From: Brachionus plicatilis
Taxonomy: Eukaryota; Rotifera; Eurotatoria; Ploima; Brachionidae
Direction of reading: 5' to 3'
Length of the DNA stretch: 64,000 nucleotides
Assembly (NCBI GenBank): GCA_010279815.1
Contig: QEOQ01000303.1
Location: forward strand, 995,567-1,059,566
Of this stretch, positions 27,511 to 38,858 are shown piece by piece (the stretch's first letter is position 1; every line of letters starts with the position of its first letter). Under the pieces are notes generated by a model. It was not told the origin of the DNA. It made no database searches and saw only the letters and a list, made by a program, of their open reading frames with translations. Made by a program: the position numbers and the translations under genes.

Positions 27511-29497
27511 TTAAATTTCATTTTTCAAATTTGATCAGAACATTTTTAAATTTCATCGCAGTTTTTTTAGTTTTTGTAACATTTCAAAGCTTTGTTTTAA
27601 ATTTTTGAAAAAGTATTTTAATTTGTAAAAAATGCAATTGAGATTTAATTTAAAAGATTTTAAAATTTTTTGATCAAATGCGAAAAACGAAATTGGTTCA
27701 AGAATTCAATTTTACTATTTTTTTTTGTAAAAATTAAAAAAAAAAAGAGTTAATTTTTGCGTCTTCATGATCTAAAGTGTATTTTTTTGTTGCTTTTTTT
27801 TTCAGGTTATAAATAATTTTAGCTTTTTATTTTGTTTCAGATCATTTAAAATTATCTAAAGTATCTCCAAAAAATTTATCTAACAAAAAATAAAATTTGA
27901 TTTGGACTAAATTTAATTTTTACATTGAAAAAAATAAATAAATTATAGTATTTGTTTATTCTAAGGGCCATTCGTGTATTTAATTTTAAGGTGGTCATAT
28001 AAAATTATAACGCTTTCTAGTTTAAAAATATTTATTTCCTTTTTGAATGGAATGTTCATCATCGATATGTAATTATTGACTAGATTCAACTAAATAAGCA
28101 ACTTTCGGCTCGATTCCATGTTAGATGCCTGAGTTGTTCATGACTAATAGACCAAGCATTTAGGTATCATATTACGAAATTGATTAGACAAGAGCATGTG
28201 CTAGGAGTCCAGTGAGTATAAGTAAAGACCAGTATGGGATTTTTATTTAGTCTGCAAAAGTAATTAAGTTTTAATTTTGTTTCTATTCAGCACCAACAAA
28301 AATTAAATCCTGTTGCTAAATTAATTTTAAATTAAACACGTAAAAACTCAAGTCTCTCGAGCTTAACTGGCGCGGTCTTAACCGTGTTTTCAACAAAATC
28401 GATTTCATGAATAATGACCCTAAATGAGATTATAAGTGAGAAGAAAAAGTGTTTTTGAAAAACGAAAAAAAAAATTTTAATTATACCGATTTATGAAAAT
28501 ATGTGCGGCTAATCATAAAAAGATAATGGGGATTTTAATTTGGTTTTAGCTAAGGCGATTTTTAAAAACAAAAGCGTTCAGATAACAATCTGATTTGATT
28601 TTGAAATTATCTTTTTTTCTTCTTTTTTCTTTTTTAGGCATGACTTGGAGCCAACACGGTCACTACTTTGAGTGCAAGCGGTAACGATCAAATTATGATA
28701 AGAGTCTCTCTTAAGGTAGTATATGTGAGTGTATGTGTGCGTTTAGGTTGTAAGAAAACACCATCTAGTCAAACATTTTTTTAATCTTAAATTTCCAAAT
28801 ATTTGGTTTTTAAAAATCTCAATACAGACCAGTGTACAATATATCGCTTCAATTAATAATTCTAATTGAGCGTTTTTCGCTTGCAATGCGAGAATTTGCG
28901 AATAGATTTTTTTTTTTGATTTTTTTTTCAAGTGCTCTTCGAAAAAGCGTTATCTCCATATATCTTTGAGAGTACTTTACCAGTCGATTTAAAAGCAAAT
29001 ATATTAAATACAAGTGCGCAGTCTTAAGATACTATCGACCATCGAGCCTTTGCCTCAAAACTTGCAAGATAATTTACTAGATCATTTAATTTGAATTAAA
29101 ATTCTTTATCTCAAGTATTTTAATGCATTTAAAGTAATTTTTTTTGTTTCTACTAAAGCATAGATTGTTTCTCTTCATTAAGTAAACCTTGAGAATACAT
29201 TTTATCTAGTGTTCAAATATCACAGTGTGTTAAACGATATCTTCAATTTTCGTAACTCTGAATCTAGAACATTTCGAACTGTACAAATATTCCTATTCAA
29301 ACTAATCGATGAGCCTTAATTCAAAACAAATAATTTAATAAATTTTAAATTTCATTTTTTTTTCTAAATTAATTTTCTTTTAACTTTTAAAAAAAAAAAT
29401 ATTTTTTTGTAACATTTGATTAATCTTAAATTTATTTTGAATTAAAGGATTTGGATAACATAATGATTTGAGAAAGATTTGCTTTGCATGTACAGCA

Positions 29498-29750
29498 GAT
29501 AGGTCATTTTAGACGGACTTTGTTAAGTTCTGAAATTATGGCGAAATATTGCTCTAGGAAAATTAGACAAATCAGCTAATTAAATAAAGATAGTGAAAAA
29601 TTATAAAATAATTTTTAAAGAAAAGAGAACAGATAAATTGGAGATAGCAGATGAAGGCGGAACACCCTATTCATCAAAATAATTTGATTAATTAAGATAG
29701 AGTAAAGATAGAGATAGCCGTTATTCTTGATTAAAAGCGAAATTATAAAA
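29498..29750 (+). promoter_or_regulatory. Candidate GATA-site cluster with TATA box
   Basis: Seven AGATAG/AGATAA motifs lie in the same orientation at 29498, 29588, 29631, 29642, 29695, 29706 and 29712, followed by TATAAAA at 29744. This is the arrangement expected of a GATA-factor enhancer or promoter. GATA words are common in AT-rich DNA, so the call rests on density and shared orientation and is tentative. Confidence 0.35.
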
Positions 29751-30932
29751 AGAGAGGGCCTATTTGTTTTGCATGCAATTAAACCCATTAGGGTGCTTTC
29801 TTATCGAATCTAATCAGTCGGACGGCAACGCATTCACAAGCAGTATTTTCGATACAGTTTTATCAGTGGCAATAATATATCAACGTTCATTGGCAAAGAT
29901 AAAAAGCTTTAGTTGAATTTTTTAATTAAAAATTTGCTTATTATTTAATTCCACATGGAATTGAGTGATAATGAGAGACCGCGTTGCGTTTTCCTGTATC
30001 GTTTTTTTTTTTGTTCTACTCACACAATCATTTCACCGAAAGATAAACAAACAAACAAACCATCTACATTTATGTATCTGTTTTGCATTATCTTGGAGAA
30101 AAACACGGAAGAATATTCTCATATGGGAAATGTCGACCAGTTGGATTGATTAATAGCATGTATTAAATTCTCATTTGAGTCAAACAGGTTGAATTTGTAT
30201 TAGCACAAAAATAGAAAAAAAAAAAAAACTTGATTGATTAGTTTATGTGGATGACAGATTTTTTGAAAATCGGTGTGCATTTATTCACGAGACTTAAGTC
30301 CATAAATCAGTCTTTTTTGATCATCAAAAAATCAATACCGCTACGAATTTGTATCGAGCTGGTCCAAAAACAAAATTATTCAACTAATTGATTGATGGAC
30401 GCATTTATGGATTTTGTCTCGTTCAAATCGATATCCAATACTTGTCAATTTTTAATACCTGTATCATATACTACTAGCACATATTTTATCAATCTTAAGT
30501 CAACTGGTTTTATTACTCTCATAAGTTTTCAATATAGCCTTCAAAATTAAAGATAAGTTTTAATTAATTTACTACTTTTGTCAAGTCTACTAGGCTTATA
30601 AATTCACTTAGCTCCTAATAGCTTAACTTTTATAATTTTTTTACTATTTTAACAAATAACCAAGGTTTTTTATTATTTTTAAATTATAAAAATAAAGCAT
30701 TATTAAAAGAAATAGAATTATTTGAACAAAAGCTCAATAGATTGTTTTCCTAAAACCAAATTTGTATTAAGAACCTATTTCCTTTTTTGAAAAGACCTTA
30801 ATCATTCACTCCGGAATAGTCAAGTATTCACTAAGTTAAGGAACGTGTTTAAATAATTTAGTTTTTTTTTTACTAGGCTTAAGCAAAAATAATTTTAACT
30901 TAACTTAAGATAGAACAAAAGCCGTATAGATG

Positions 30933-30962
30933 ATTTGTTATCCTATTGCCGGGATAACAAAT
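30933..30962. repeat. Perfect 11-bp-arm hairpin
   Basis: ATTTGTTATCC pairs with GGATAACAAAT across an 8-base loop containing GCC. No coding context. Confidence 0.6.
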
Positions 30963-33012
30963 GAATGCGATTTTCGTATTAAATAAGTTAATTCAAAGTG
31001 AAATCTTAAAAGATTTAATTTATTTTTAAATTAATTCGGATTCGTACAAATTAAGGTTAAAAAAATTTCAACTTAATTTAGTGGATTTAGAACTTGTTCA
31101 AGAGTTCTAAATTTATTGCTGATTTGAGTCTCACATTGTTAAGTAATGAACAACTATTGCACAAAAGTAGGGATGTATAAACTTCCTATTTTATTTTTCA
31201 ATTATTTCTGTTTATTTGTATTTAAGTTTTTGCTAATATATATTGAAATAGTTTGTTGTTATTTTTCTTTTGAATTTTTTTTTCATTAGCCTTGATTATT
31301 TTCTAATTAGTAGTTAAGAGGATATATTTATTCTCAAAAAGCTTGGAATGAAAAGACCATGAAAGAAGGTTCAAAAGTACTGACGAAACAATTCAATTAA
31401 ATTAAAATTTTAAAATTTTGTACTTTTTTTTGGTTAAAATTTGAATATTATTTAAACACCCAACTATAAATATTTAGTTTAATTTTATATTAAAATTTTT
31501 AAAAACAAACTACTTTAATTGCAAAAATTAATTACATGAAAGAATGAAGTAGATATATTAATATTTTAAAGCAATATTAATTTATTACTTTAACTTAAGA
31601 AGTAGAGGTTAGTTTTTCATTAAACTTTGGGTCAATACATAATGAGACATACAAATGAATAATCACAAAAACCGTTTTAGAAATGGTTTAATTATTCTTT
31701 AAATTAAAATGCTGCATTTTGTAAATGAAATGATGAGATATATCGAATTTAATAAATTTGGAAAATACGTCAATATTAGGTATTTGGTGCTTCTAGTGTC
31801 GAAAAAATAATTTAAAAAAGAAACTAAATTAATTTATTTAATTTTTGCTAGTATGGACTAATTTTTTCTAAAATAATAGAAAAGTGTTAATAAATTATTA
31901 AAGTAAATTTAGATTGAATTTTTATTTTTTAAAAAAATTTTAATTTAATAATTAATAGTTCTTACAATTAAAGTATGTTCATGGAATTGTTGCATATTTG
32001 GAGTCAATGCACATATGAAATTAAATATTTGTATTCATTAGCTATTTATTTAAAAAATAATTTAGACTGAGTCATGGCTAGCTAGAATGGAAACTTAGTC
32101 CTTCCTTCCATCGACATGATTGAAAAAATTTTGAAATCGAAAAAAAAATTAAAGAACAAATTAATTTAGTCTGAATTAAGTTTTAAGAGTTTGTAGTGAA
32201 TGTCGAAAAAAAGCATAGTTTCATAAATGGATATAAGCTGTACCGAGCAAAAGCTCCTTCGAAATAAAATTTAAATAGATAAATGAAGTTAAGACATGTT
32301 TAAATATTGCATGGCTTAGGATTTTCTGAAGAAGCTATCGGTTGATCAGAATTTTAAAGAAAAACAAGAAAAGAAAGAGGAATTCGATTACACAATGGAG
32401 TTGAAAGAAGGTAAAGTGTAAAATAGATGACGCTGTGGTCAAAAGAATACAAAGGAATATTTAATAGTGTGACTAAAAAATAAAGTGATATGCTAGTTTC
32501 CCAATATTTAATTAAATTTTAAAAAAATAATTTTCATTTAACTTTTTTTAAATTTTTGTCTATCCTTTGTCACTGTAAAAACTTAATTGTAATAAATAAA
32601 GAATTATTCTGATCTAAATTACAAATCAGATTACAGAACTCACAATTTTCATCAAAATTTATATAATAATTTTCTAAATTTTCCAAATATTGATCTAATT
32701 TACAAAACATTCTTCTCTGGCTTTCAAAAATTCCTCAAAATCTACTGATTTCAAGTTTTTTTTTTTAAATAAAATTATGTAATAGAAAAATTAATACGAC
32801 CAATATCAGTTATGCAAATTTAGGAAAAAAAATTTTTTTTAGTAATTTTATTAAAAAAATCGCCAAATTTAATTGTTTGACTGTGACGAGCTAAAACTAA
32901 AAAAAATCAAAAATAAACAAAACAAAATATAATAATTAAAAATAATAAAATATAGTTTTTGTTTTATTTTGTATGTTTTTAGACGAAATTAAAAAACAAA
33001 ATTTTAAATAGA

Positions 33013-33020
33013 TATAAAAG
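33013..33020 (+). promoter_or_regulatory. Candidate TATA box upstream of the LRR gene
   Basis: TATAAAAG in a mixed-composition region about 860 bp before the LRR start codon. If used, transcription would begin near 33045 and the 5' UTR would be long or contain an intron. Position and context only; no transcript evidence. Confidence 0.3.
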
Positions 33021-33589
33021 TGACAGCTAGGCTAATAGCTAGGAGGGTATCGCTAAAGCAAATAGTTAGAACAGTTGTCTCTATTAGATAAAGATAATTG
33101 ATTCAAAATTCCGATTAGTCGGAAGGCCGTCGATTGACAAAGGCAAAATCAAAAGTAAAAATTTTCACACTAATCAACAGCCTAATATCAGTTGAGTACA
33201 TACATACACACTGATCGCATTAACTTCAATCATGCAACGGATGTTTTCCCATTCGCAGGCCTCTAAAACTGACTGGTATAAATGAGATAGCCTAATTGTA
33301 CAATTGGCCACTTTAAGCAATTAGTGCCGATTGCGCAATTTTTAACATGGGCTTGGTTTTAAAGTGTTATTTAACTCGAGTACTTTTTATACAAACACAA
33401 CAATTGTTATCTGGTACAAACATTTACTAAAACACTAAAACTGGGTTAGGCTTTTGTTTGTACTTGAGTTAAAACATGTGAAATCTAGTCTAAATGGTCT
33501 TAGTCAAATGCCCACTATATTCAATTTATATAACTGCACAAATATTTAAGCAAACTTTTTTGTTGTCAACAGATAGCTGAGTAGATGAC

Positions 33590-33604
33590 NNNNNNNNNNN
33601 NNNN
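33590..33604. other. Assembly gap (15 N)
   Basis: Fifteen unknown bases followed by a run of A, about 280 bp before the LRR gene start. Confidence 0.99.
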
Positions 33605-33883
33605 AAAAAAAAAAAACTTAATGTTAACATTCGAATCTTTAGAATGTCAACTGAATTCAACAAAAAGAAAAAAATTAAGATAACTTAAAACTTCGGGGTT
33701 AGTTTTTATTATTATTAGAATCGTTTAATAACGTTCGCTGACCTCCGATCAAACATCATTAAAAATTTTTCAAATCTTCTTCCAAATAGTCCAAAACACC
33801 TTTCAATTAAAAATAAAATCAATTAATTTCTCAGTTTAGATAATGAAAATTAAGGCCTAACAAAACAACAACAAAAAAAAACA

Positions 33884-36622
33884 ATGAATTTTATTCTAGC
33901 TTCAATCATAATAGTCTCAATTCCGGTGCTGTGTCTAGCGCAGTCAACCTGTCCGGTATCTCAACGAGCATCGGACCCTCAGCGCTGCAAATGCGGCATC
34001 AAAATAGACGGACACATTTACATTTATTGCGCCCGCAAGCAGCTCACATCACTGCCCAAATTCACCCGATCAGCCATCTTGTACGACGAGCTGATTCTCA
34101 GCGGCAACCAGATACACTCAGTTAGTCGAAACGACTTTGCCGGTCTCAAAGTCAAACGCTTGCTTCTGGACGACAATCCAATGGAGCGCATCGAAGCGGG
34201 CTCGTTCGCCGAGCTCGCCAATTATCTAGAAGAGATGATACTCAGCGTCAACTCGTACAGTGTTCTCAACAGGCCCAAGATCCAACTCGACCTCTTTCAA
34301 AATTTACTCAATTTAAAAATTATAAAGCTAAACGGCTTTGACATTGGCGATTTTAGTTATTTGAAAGCCAACGTGTTCAATCGGACACGCAAACTGGAAA
34401 GTCTGCATCTAATCGACGCGGGCCTCACCGCCATCGAGCCCAATTCGCTAAGCGGCCTCGAGTCCAGCCTCAAAGAACTCAGTCTTGACAACAACCTGCT
34501 CTCTAACACTGATCAAATATTTGCCCAAATAAAACGTCTCACTCGCCTCTCTACGCTTAGTTTGTCGCGCAATCGAATCAGACAAATAGCTCGATACTCG
34601 GGTCCGCGGATAAACATGCGCGACGTGTCCATCGATTTGTCTTTTAACGGCATAGTCAACGTGGACGAGTACGCGTTCGGCCTAGGCGGATTTGACTCGA
34701 CCGGGCTAGCAAGCGCCATCTCTAAGTTGAGTCTTAACAACAACGAGCTAAATCACTTTCAGCTCGACTTTTTGAATCAGCTGCAAAATTTAAGAGAGCT
34801 GCATTTGGACGCCAACAAAATAGACATCATTGGCGACAACATGTTCGCCAATTTGCGCCATCTTCAGGTTTTATCGCTGCGCGGCAACAACATTCGTTTT
34901 GTGCGCAACGAGCTCGCTTTTGCCGGACTCGGCTTCAGTTTGAAAAAGTTAAATCTAGCAGCCAATAAGCTGGAGTCCATTGAGCCGGCCGTGCTCTCCA
35001 CACTCGCCAAATTGACTGAGCTCAATTTGGAGCGGAACAACTTGGGAAATGGCAACGCTGATCAATTGTTTAGCGGACAATCGCAGCTCAGAGTGTTAAA
35101 CTTGGAGAATAACAATTTAAGGGGCGAACATTTTTTGTATGTTCAAAATTTGCTCAATTTGGAACACTTGAAAATTGGCAATAACAATTTTGCACACATG
35201 CAACTAAAAGCTGTTCTAAATGACGAATCCGAGTGGCGCTCAATTCAGCAAGTTTTTGTGCGTCACAAGAGTTTGAGTGTGTTGGAAATTCAAAACGCGT
35301 CCTTGACCCAAATGCCATACTTTGCGGGCCTCAATTCATCCTTGACCAATTTGAATGTGGCCTTTAACAAAATATGCAACATCAATGGCCTTAACATGCG
35401 CAAATTTTATACCAAAGTAAACGTTATGAATGTGTACCAGAATCCAATTAGTTGTTGTGGGATAAAATCTTTTCGCGACTGGTCGGTCGGTCTGCTCAAT
35501 TCTAACTCGTCCGAATTCAAGTGCAGTCACCCGGAGTTGGGAAAGATTGACATCATAAACTCTAAGTTGGACTGTGACAACCAAGAATCATGTGTTGTTG
35601 ATTACGGTCAAGTTTACTTGAGAGAATTTTACTCTAGCACCACACCAACCACCACCAAATCAATGGCTACCACCCAAATGGATACAATTGTGATTGTGGA
35701 GTCGAGTGCCAGCACGCTGACCGCCCCTTCAACAACAAAACCGGCTCTTTTGCTCAAAACATCCGAGCAAATATTATTCCCACGAAAACAACCTCAAGCC
35801 AACTCGTTCATGTACGCAGTTGAGCTAAAACAAACTTTGCTTGGCTCAATAATCGGCGCCCTATCAGTTCTAATAATAGTGCTTATTTTTGTGTGCATAA
35901 TAAAGAGTAGAAAAAAATTTGGCAAAGACTTGTCGTTGTGCAGTTCGGACAAAGACAAGTCAAATGTCACCAACTCGACTTCGCCCTATGAACTTGGCAA
36001 ATTGAGTTTGCAAACGCTGTGTCTGAACAGCAATTGCAGCACAGCTAGCACCAGTAGCTCGACAAACAGTTGTGCATGTAATTTGATGAACAACGGGGAC
36101 ATGTTCCAAAAAATGGACCCTATGCGGCTCACAATGCTCAAGCATCCGGCATACTTGACCAACATGAGCAATTTGCACTATTTGGCATCGAATTTGCCTT
36201 ACACACCGGGACAGTCTAGTTCTACATCGCCCACGCCCTATCTGACAAATGACGAAACCAACCAGTATGACAAACTGCAGCGACTAGCCAACGCTAGCTC
36301 GTTTAGCACTCTTAAGCCTGTAGGCAACATTAACTCAGTGTTCGCTTATCCAAGTCAACTGTTTACATCCACTCTGTCCTTTCATCAGAGACAAAAATTT
36401 GCCAACTCCGAGACCACACCGTTTTTGATACTTTCGAACCAAGCTGTCAAAATGCCCGAGCTAGTCAAACAAGAGAGCATTAACGGCGCCAATCCTAGTC
36501 AACATACCTATCATGAAATTGGAGATGTTCTCATGCATAATATAAATAGCTATAGTCGTGGCAAGGCGTTGAATCAACAGAATGATAGCAAGGGCAATCA
36601 GCAAAATGAACTGTATATTTAA
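33884..36622 (+). CDS. Single-pass LRR transmembrane receptor, 912 aa
   Basis: A single uninterrupted ORF with an AACAATG start context. It has a signal peptide (residues 1-20, ending VLCLAQS), then a cysteine-rich LRR N-terminal cap (C23 to about C49, CKCG and YCARK). About seventeen leucine-rich repeats follow to about residue 515 (e.g. LKELSLDNNLL, LRELHLDANKI, LTELNLERNNL). Next come a C-terminal cap (NPISCCGIKSFRDW to FKCSHPELG, about 519-566), a Thr/Ser-rich stalk, a TM helix at about 651-674 (IIGALSVLIIVLIFVCII, then basic KSRKK) and a tail of about 235 residues rich in Ser, Asn and Gln with no kinase, TIR or Ig domain. Invertebrate receptors of this layout act in cell adhesion, axon guidance or synapse formation, but I cannot assign an ortholog. 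Coding GC is clearly higher than the flanks. Absence of introns is unusual for the window. Confidence 0.92.
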   Translation: MNFILASIIIVSIPVLCLAQSTCPVSQRASDPQRCKCGIKIDGHIYIYCARKQLTSLPKFTRSAILYDELILSGNQIHSVSRNDFAGLKVKRLLLDDNPMERIEAGSFAELANYLEEMILSVNSYSVLNRPKIQLDLFQNLLNLKIIKLNGFDIGDFSYLKANVFNRTRKLESLHLIDAGLTAIEPNSLSGLESSLKELSLDNNLLSNTDQIFAQIKRLTRLSTLSLSRNRIRQIARYSGPRINMRDVSIDLSFNGIVNVDEYAFGLGGFDSTGLASAISKLSLNNNELNHFQLDFLNQLQNLRELHLDANKIDIIGDNMFANLRHLQVLSLRGNNIRFVRNELAFAGLGFSLKKLNLAANKLESIEPAVLSTLAKLTELNLERNNLGNGNADQLFSGQSQLRVLNLENNNLRGEHFLYVQNLLNLEHLKIGNNNFAHMQLKAVLNDESEWRSIQQVFVRHKSLSVLEIQNASLTQMPYFAGLNSSLTNLNVAFNKICNINGLNMRKFYTKVNVMNVYQNPISCCGIKSFRDWSVGLLNSNSSEFKCSHPELGKIDIINSKLDCDNQESCVVDYGQVYLREFYSSTTPTTTKSMATTQMDTIVIVESSASTLTAPSTTKPALLLKTSEQILFPRKQPQANSFMYAVELKQTLLGSIIGALSVLIIVLIFVCIIKSRKKFGKDLSLCSSDKDKSNVTNSTSPYELGKLSLQTLCLNSNCSTASTSSSTNSCACNLMNNGDMFQKMDPMRLTMLKHPAYLTNMSNLHYLASNLPYTPGQSSSTSPTPYLTNDETNQYDKLQRLANASSFSTLKPVGNINSVFAYPSQLFTSTLSFHQRQKFANSETTPFLILSNQAVKMPELVKQESINGANPSQHTYHEIGDVLMHNINSYSRGKALNQQNDSKGNQQNELYI

Positions 36623-37039
36623 TTATTACACCGTTGTTTACTAATTTAGTTCTTTTTTTTTTTTTTCGTTGGCTTTAAGCTCAGGTTCAAGCATTGTTAA
36701 ATTTATTTTTGTAATCAGGGAATTAGATGTATTGTCGATAAATGAGTTACGATATTTTTTTTCGTTTTCTTTTTGTTTTTTTTTGTAGAGGTACTTTCTT
36801 TTATGATTTGAATATTTTTAAATTTTAAACTTTTAATTTATAAAAATAAAATTGCGTTGGAATTAATTTATGTTTTATTACAAAATAGAATTGAACTTTT
36901 ATCACGCGTTTATTTGCTAAAATTAAATGAAAAAAAATAATAATAAAAATTTGAAGATGCGTCGATCCCCCAAACAATAAACCGTAATATCAGACATGCA
37001 ATCTCTGTAAATATTACCTAAATTTTGACTTGAATAAGC
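36623..37039. other. 3' flank of the LRR gene
   Basis: AT-rich DNA with T runs. An AATAAA polyadenylation-type signal near 36846 could end the LRR transcript. Otherwise nothing is recognised. Confidence 0.4.
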
Positions 37040-37420
37040 TATAAGGTTCCAGAAATTCAAAACTTAAGTGCTATCTGAATTTCTAATTTTTGACTTTAAA
37101 TTCGTAAACTACGTCCTTTGAAACTCTAAAATTCATTTTTTTTGTGCAGCTAAAAAAAAAATTATATCCAGGTGTCTAAAAAGAACCAACCCTTTAAAAA
37201 GTTGTAGGTCTTTCAGACTCAATTACTCAAAGAAAAAATTAAAATATTTCTTAAAATTATATATATTCTGGAACAGCATAAAATTTTCTACATCCTGGTA
37301 TATAGTTTTGTTTTAAAAAAGGGTGTGCCAATTTTTATTATTGAAAAAAAGCCAAATAGAAAACTTTTTTTCAGTTTAATCGTATCTACTTTGGGGAACA
37401 TAGATTGATCTTTTTCGCAA
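37040..37420 (+). repeat. Dispersed repeat, copy A
   Basis: A block of about 380 bp that recurs in reverse orientation at 58830-59165. Shared landmarks are AAAACTTAAGTGCTATCTGAATTT-like text at the start, CCCTTTAAAAAGTTGT in the middle, GCATAAAATT(T/C)TCTACATG and GGGTGTG near the end, then TTTAATCGTAT. By eye the copies agree at roughly three quarters of positions. No ORF, so a non-autonomous element or part of a longer transposon. Confidence 0.75.
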
Positions 37421-37879
37421 ATTCTACCTACTCCGCCCAACAATAAATTGTAAATCTAATAATTTTTTTTATCTATCTTATTTTTTAAAATTACATTTAG
37501 CTTTTTTCTAAGTAGATGAAAAATTACAAAAAAGTTTTTGAATTAGGTTAACAATTTTTAGATTAGGTGAACTAATACTTCACAAAATCTGAGAATAAAA
37601 ATTGTTCCAGTTCTCTTTACCGACAAGACCCGAAAAACTTGGATTCTTTCTTTATAAATATAAAATTTAGTTAAAATTTACATTCGTTTGATGCATTTTG
37701 ACAAAAACTCAATTTATTAAAATTAGAAAACTTGAACTGAATGGCTTTTAAACTTAAAAACAACTCAACTTTTTAATGATTAATAACTTTTTTTATTTAA
37801 TTAATTTCAAATAAAAGAAAAATCGACAATTTAATTTTTATTTTAATCTGCAGAAAATATAAATTATCAAAAAAAAATT

Positions 37880-37955
37880 TAACCACAATAACCGAACCGA
37901 ACCAGCAAAACCATCGGCCAAACCGAACAGAACCGAACAAACCGAACCACTAGCC
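37880..37955. repeat. Degenerate ACCGAAC simple repeat
   Basis: Repeated ACCGAAC and AACCGAAC words, irregularly spaced over about 75 bp. Confidence 0.7.
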
Positions 37956-38639
37956 GAATAAATAATTAAAATTTTCTGATGTACAAAAATAAAATTTTTT
38001 ACTAAACTACTTTAAATCTTTAATAAAAACTCTGTTTGCTTAATTTTTTAGAAGTTTTAAATCACATTAAAAGTAAAGTTTATTATGTAAACAAGTGGCT
38101 TATCTATAAAATCAGACCATATAGAGCGTTGCATGAAATTGCACCAAAGTATGCTTTAATTCCAATTTAAAGTTCAAGCTTGTTTAAACTCATTTCTCTC
38201 CGAACAACTCTATGTTGATCCATTAAATGAAATTTAGAGATAATTAAAAAATAAAAATACTTTAATAACTAAGTTTCGTTTTTATTCATTTAAACAAAAA
38301 TTAATTTTAGATAAAAAATGCATTACAAAGCATTGAATGTAACATTCAAACGCTGCTTGCACACAAGCAATCATTTGCTGTCAAGTCGCTAAAAGTAATC
38401 TCTTAACGCTTAACTGTCCCTCAAATTCCAAAACCAAATAAAATCCATCTATTTTATTTTAAGGGTTCCTTGAGCAAATTCGAACCGAACAGCCATGTTC
38501 CATATGAAAAACTGAGTGCCACTCTCAGAGTAGTCAAGAGCCGACTGAACCGTCCTTTGACTCTGTCCGAAAAGATTCTCTACTCTCACTTGAGCGACCC
38601 AGAGTGCTAAGTAAGTCAAAGTCACTTAGGAGTCAACCG

Positions 38640-38760
38640 AGTATACCGAGTTAACCGGGTACACCGAGTGAAACGAGTACACCGAGCCAAACTAGTCCGT
38701 CGAGTTAACCGAGTACACCGAGCCAAACTAGTCCGTCGAGTTAACCGAGTACACCGAACT
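38640..38760. repeat. 36-bp tandem repeat
   Basis: The unit GAGTTAACCGAGTACACCGA plus GCCAAACTAGTCCGTC occurs fully at 38702-38737, with a variant copy before it and a partial copy after it (to about 38758). It shares ACCGA words with the simpler repeat at 37.9 kb. Possibly minisatellite. Confidence 0.8.
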
Positions 38761-38858
38761 GTATTGAACCGACAGAAGTGACCGTGTAGTCCAAAATGCA
38801 TAGAATATGATATGAGATAATTATATAACTTTTTTTATATTTTATGATTTTAATAATT

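Larger units (their letters stand above)
27511..33589. other. Gene-free interval upstream of the LRR receptor
   Basis: No supported exon. The parts at about 28000-28450, 28960-29320, 29460-30480 and 33000-33560 have mixed composition and could be enhancers or 5' untranslated exons of the LRR gene. Specific candidates (GATA cluster, TATA boxes, a hairpin) are listed separately. Confidence 0.5.
37421..38858. other. Intergenic interval with simple repeats
   Basis: No gene seen. It holds a degenerate ACCGAAC-rich stretch (about 37880-37955) and the tandem repeat at 38640-38760. The latter two are much less AT-rich than the surroundings. Confidence 0.5.
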
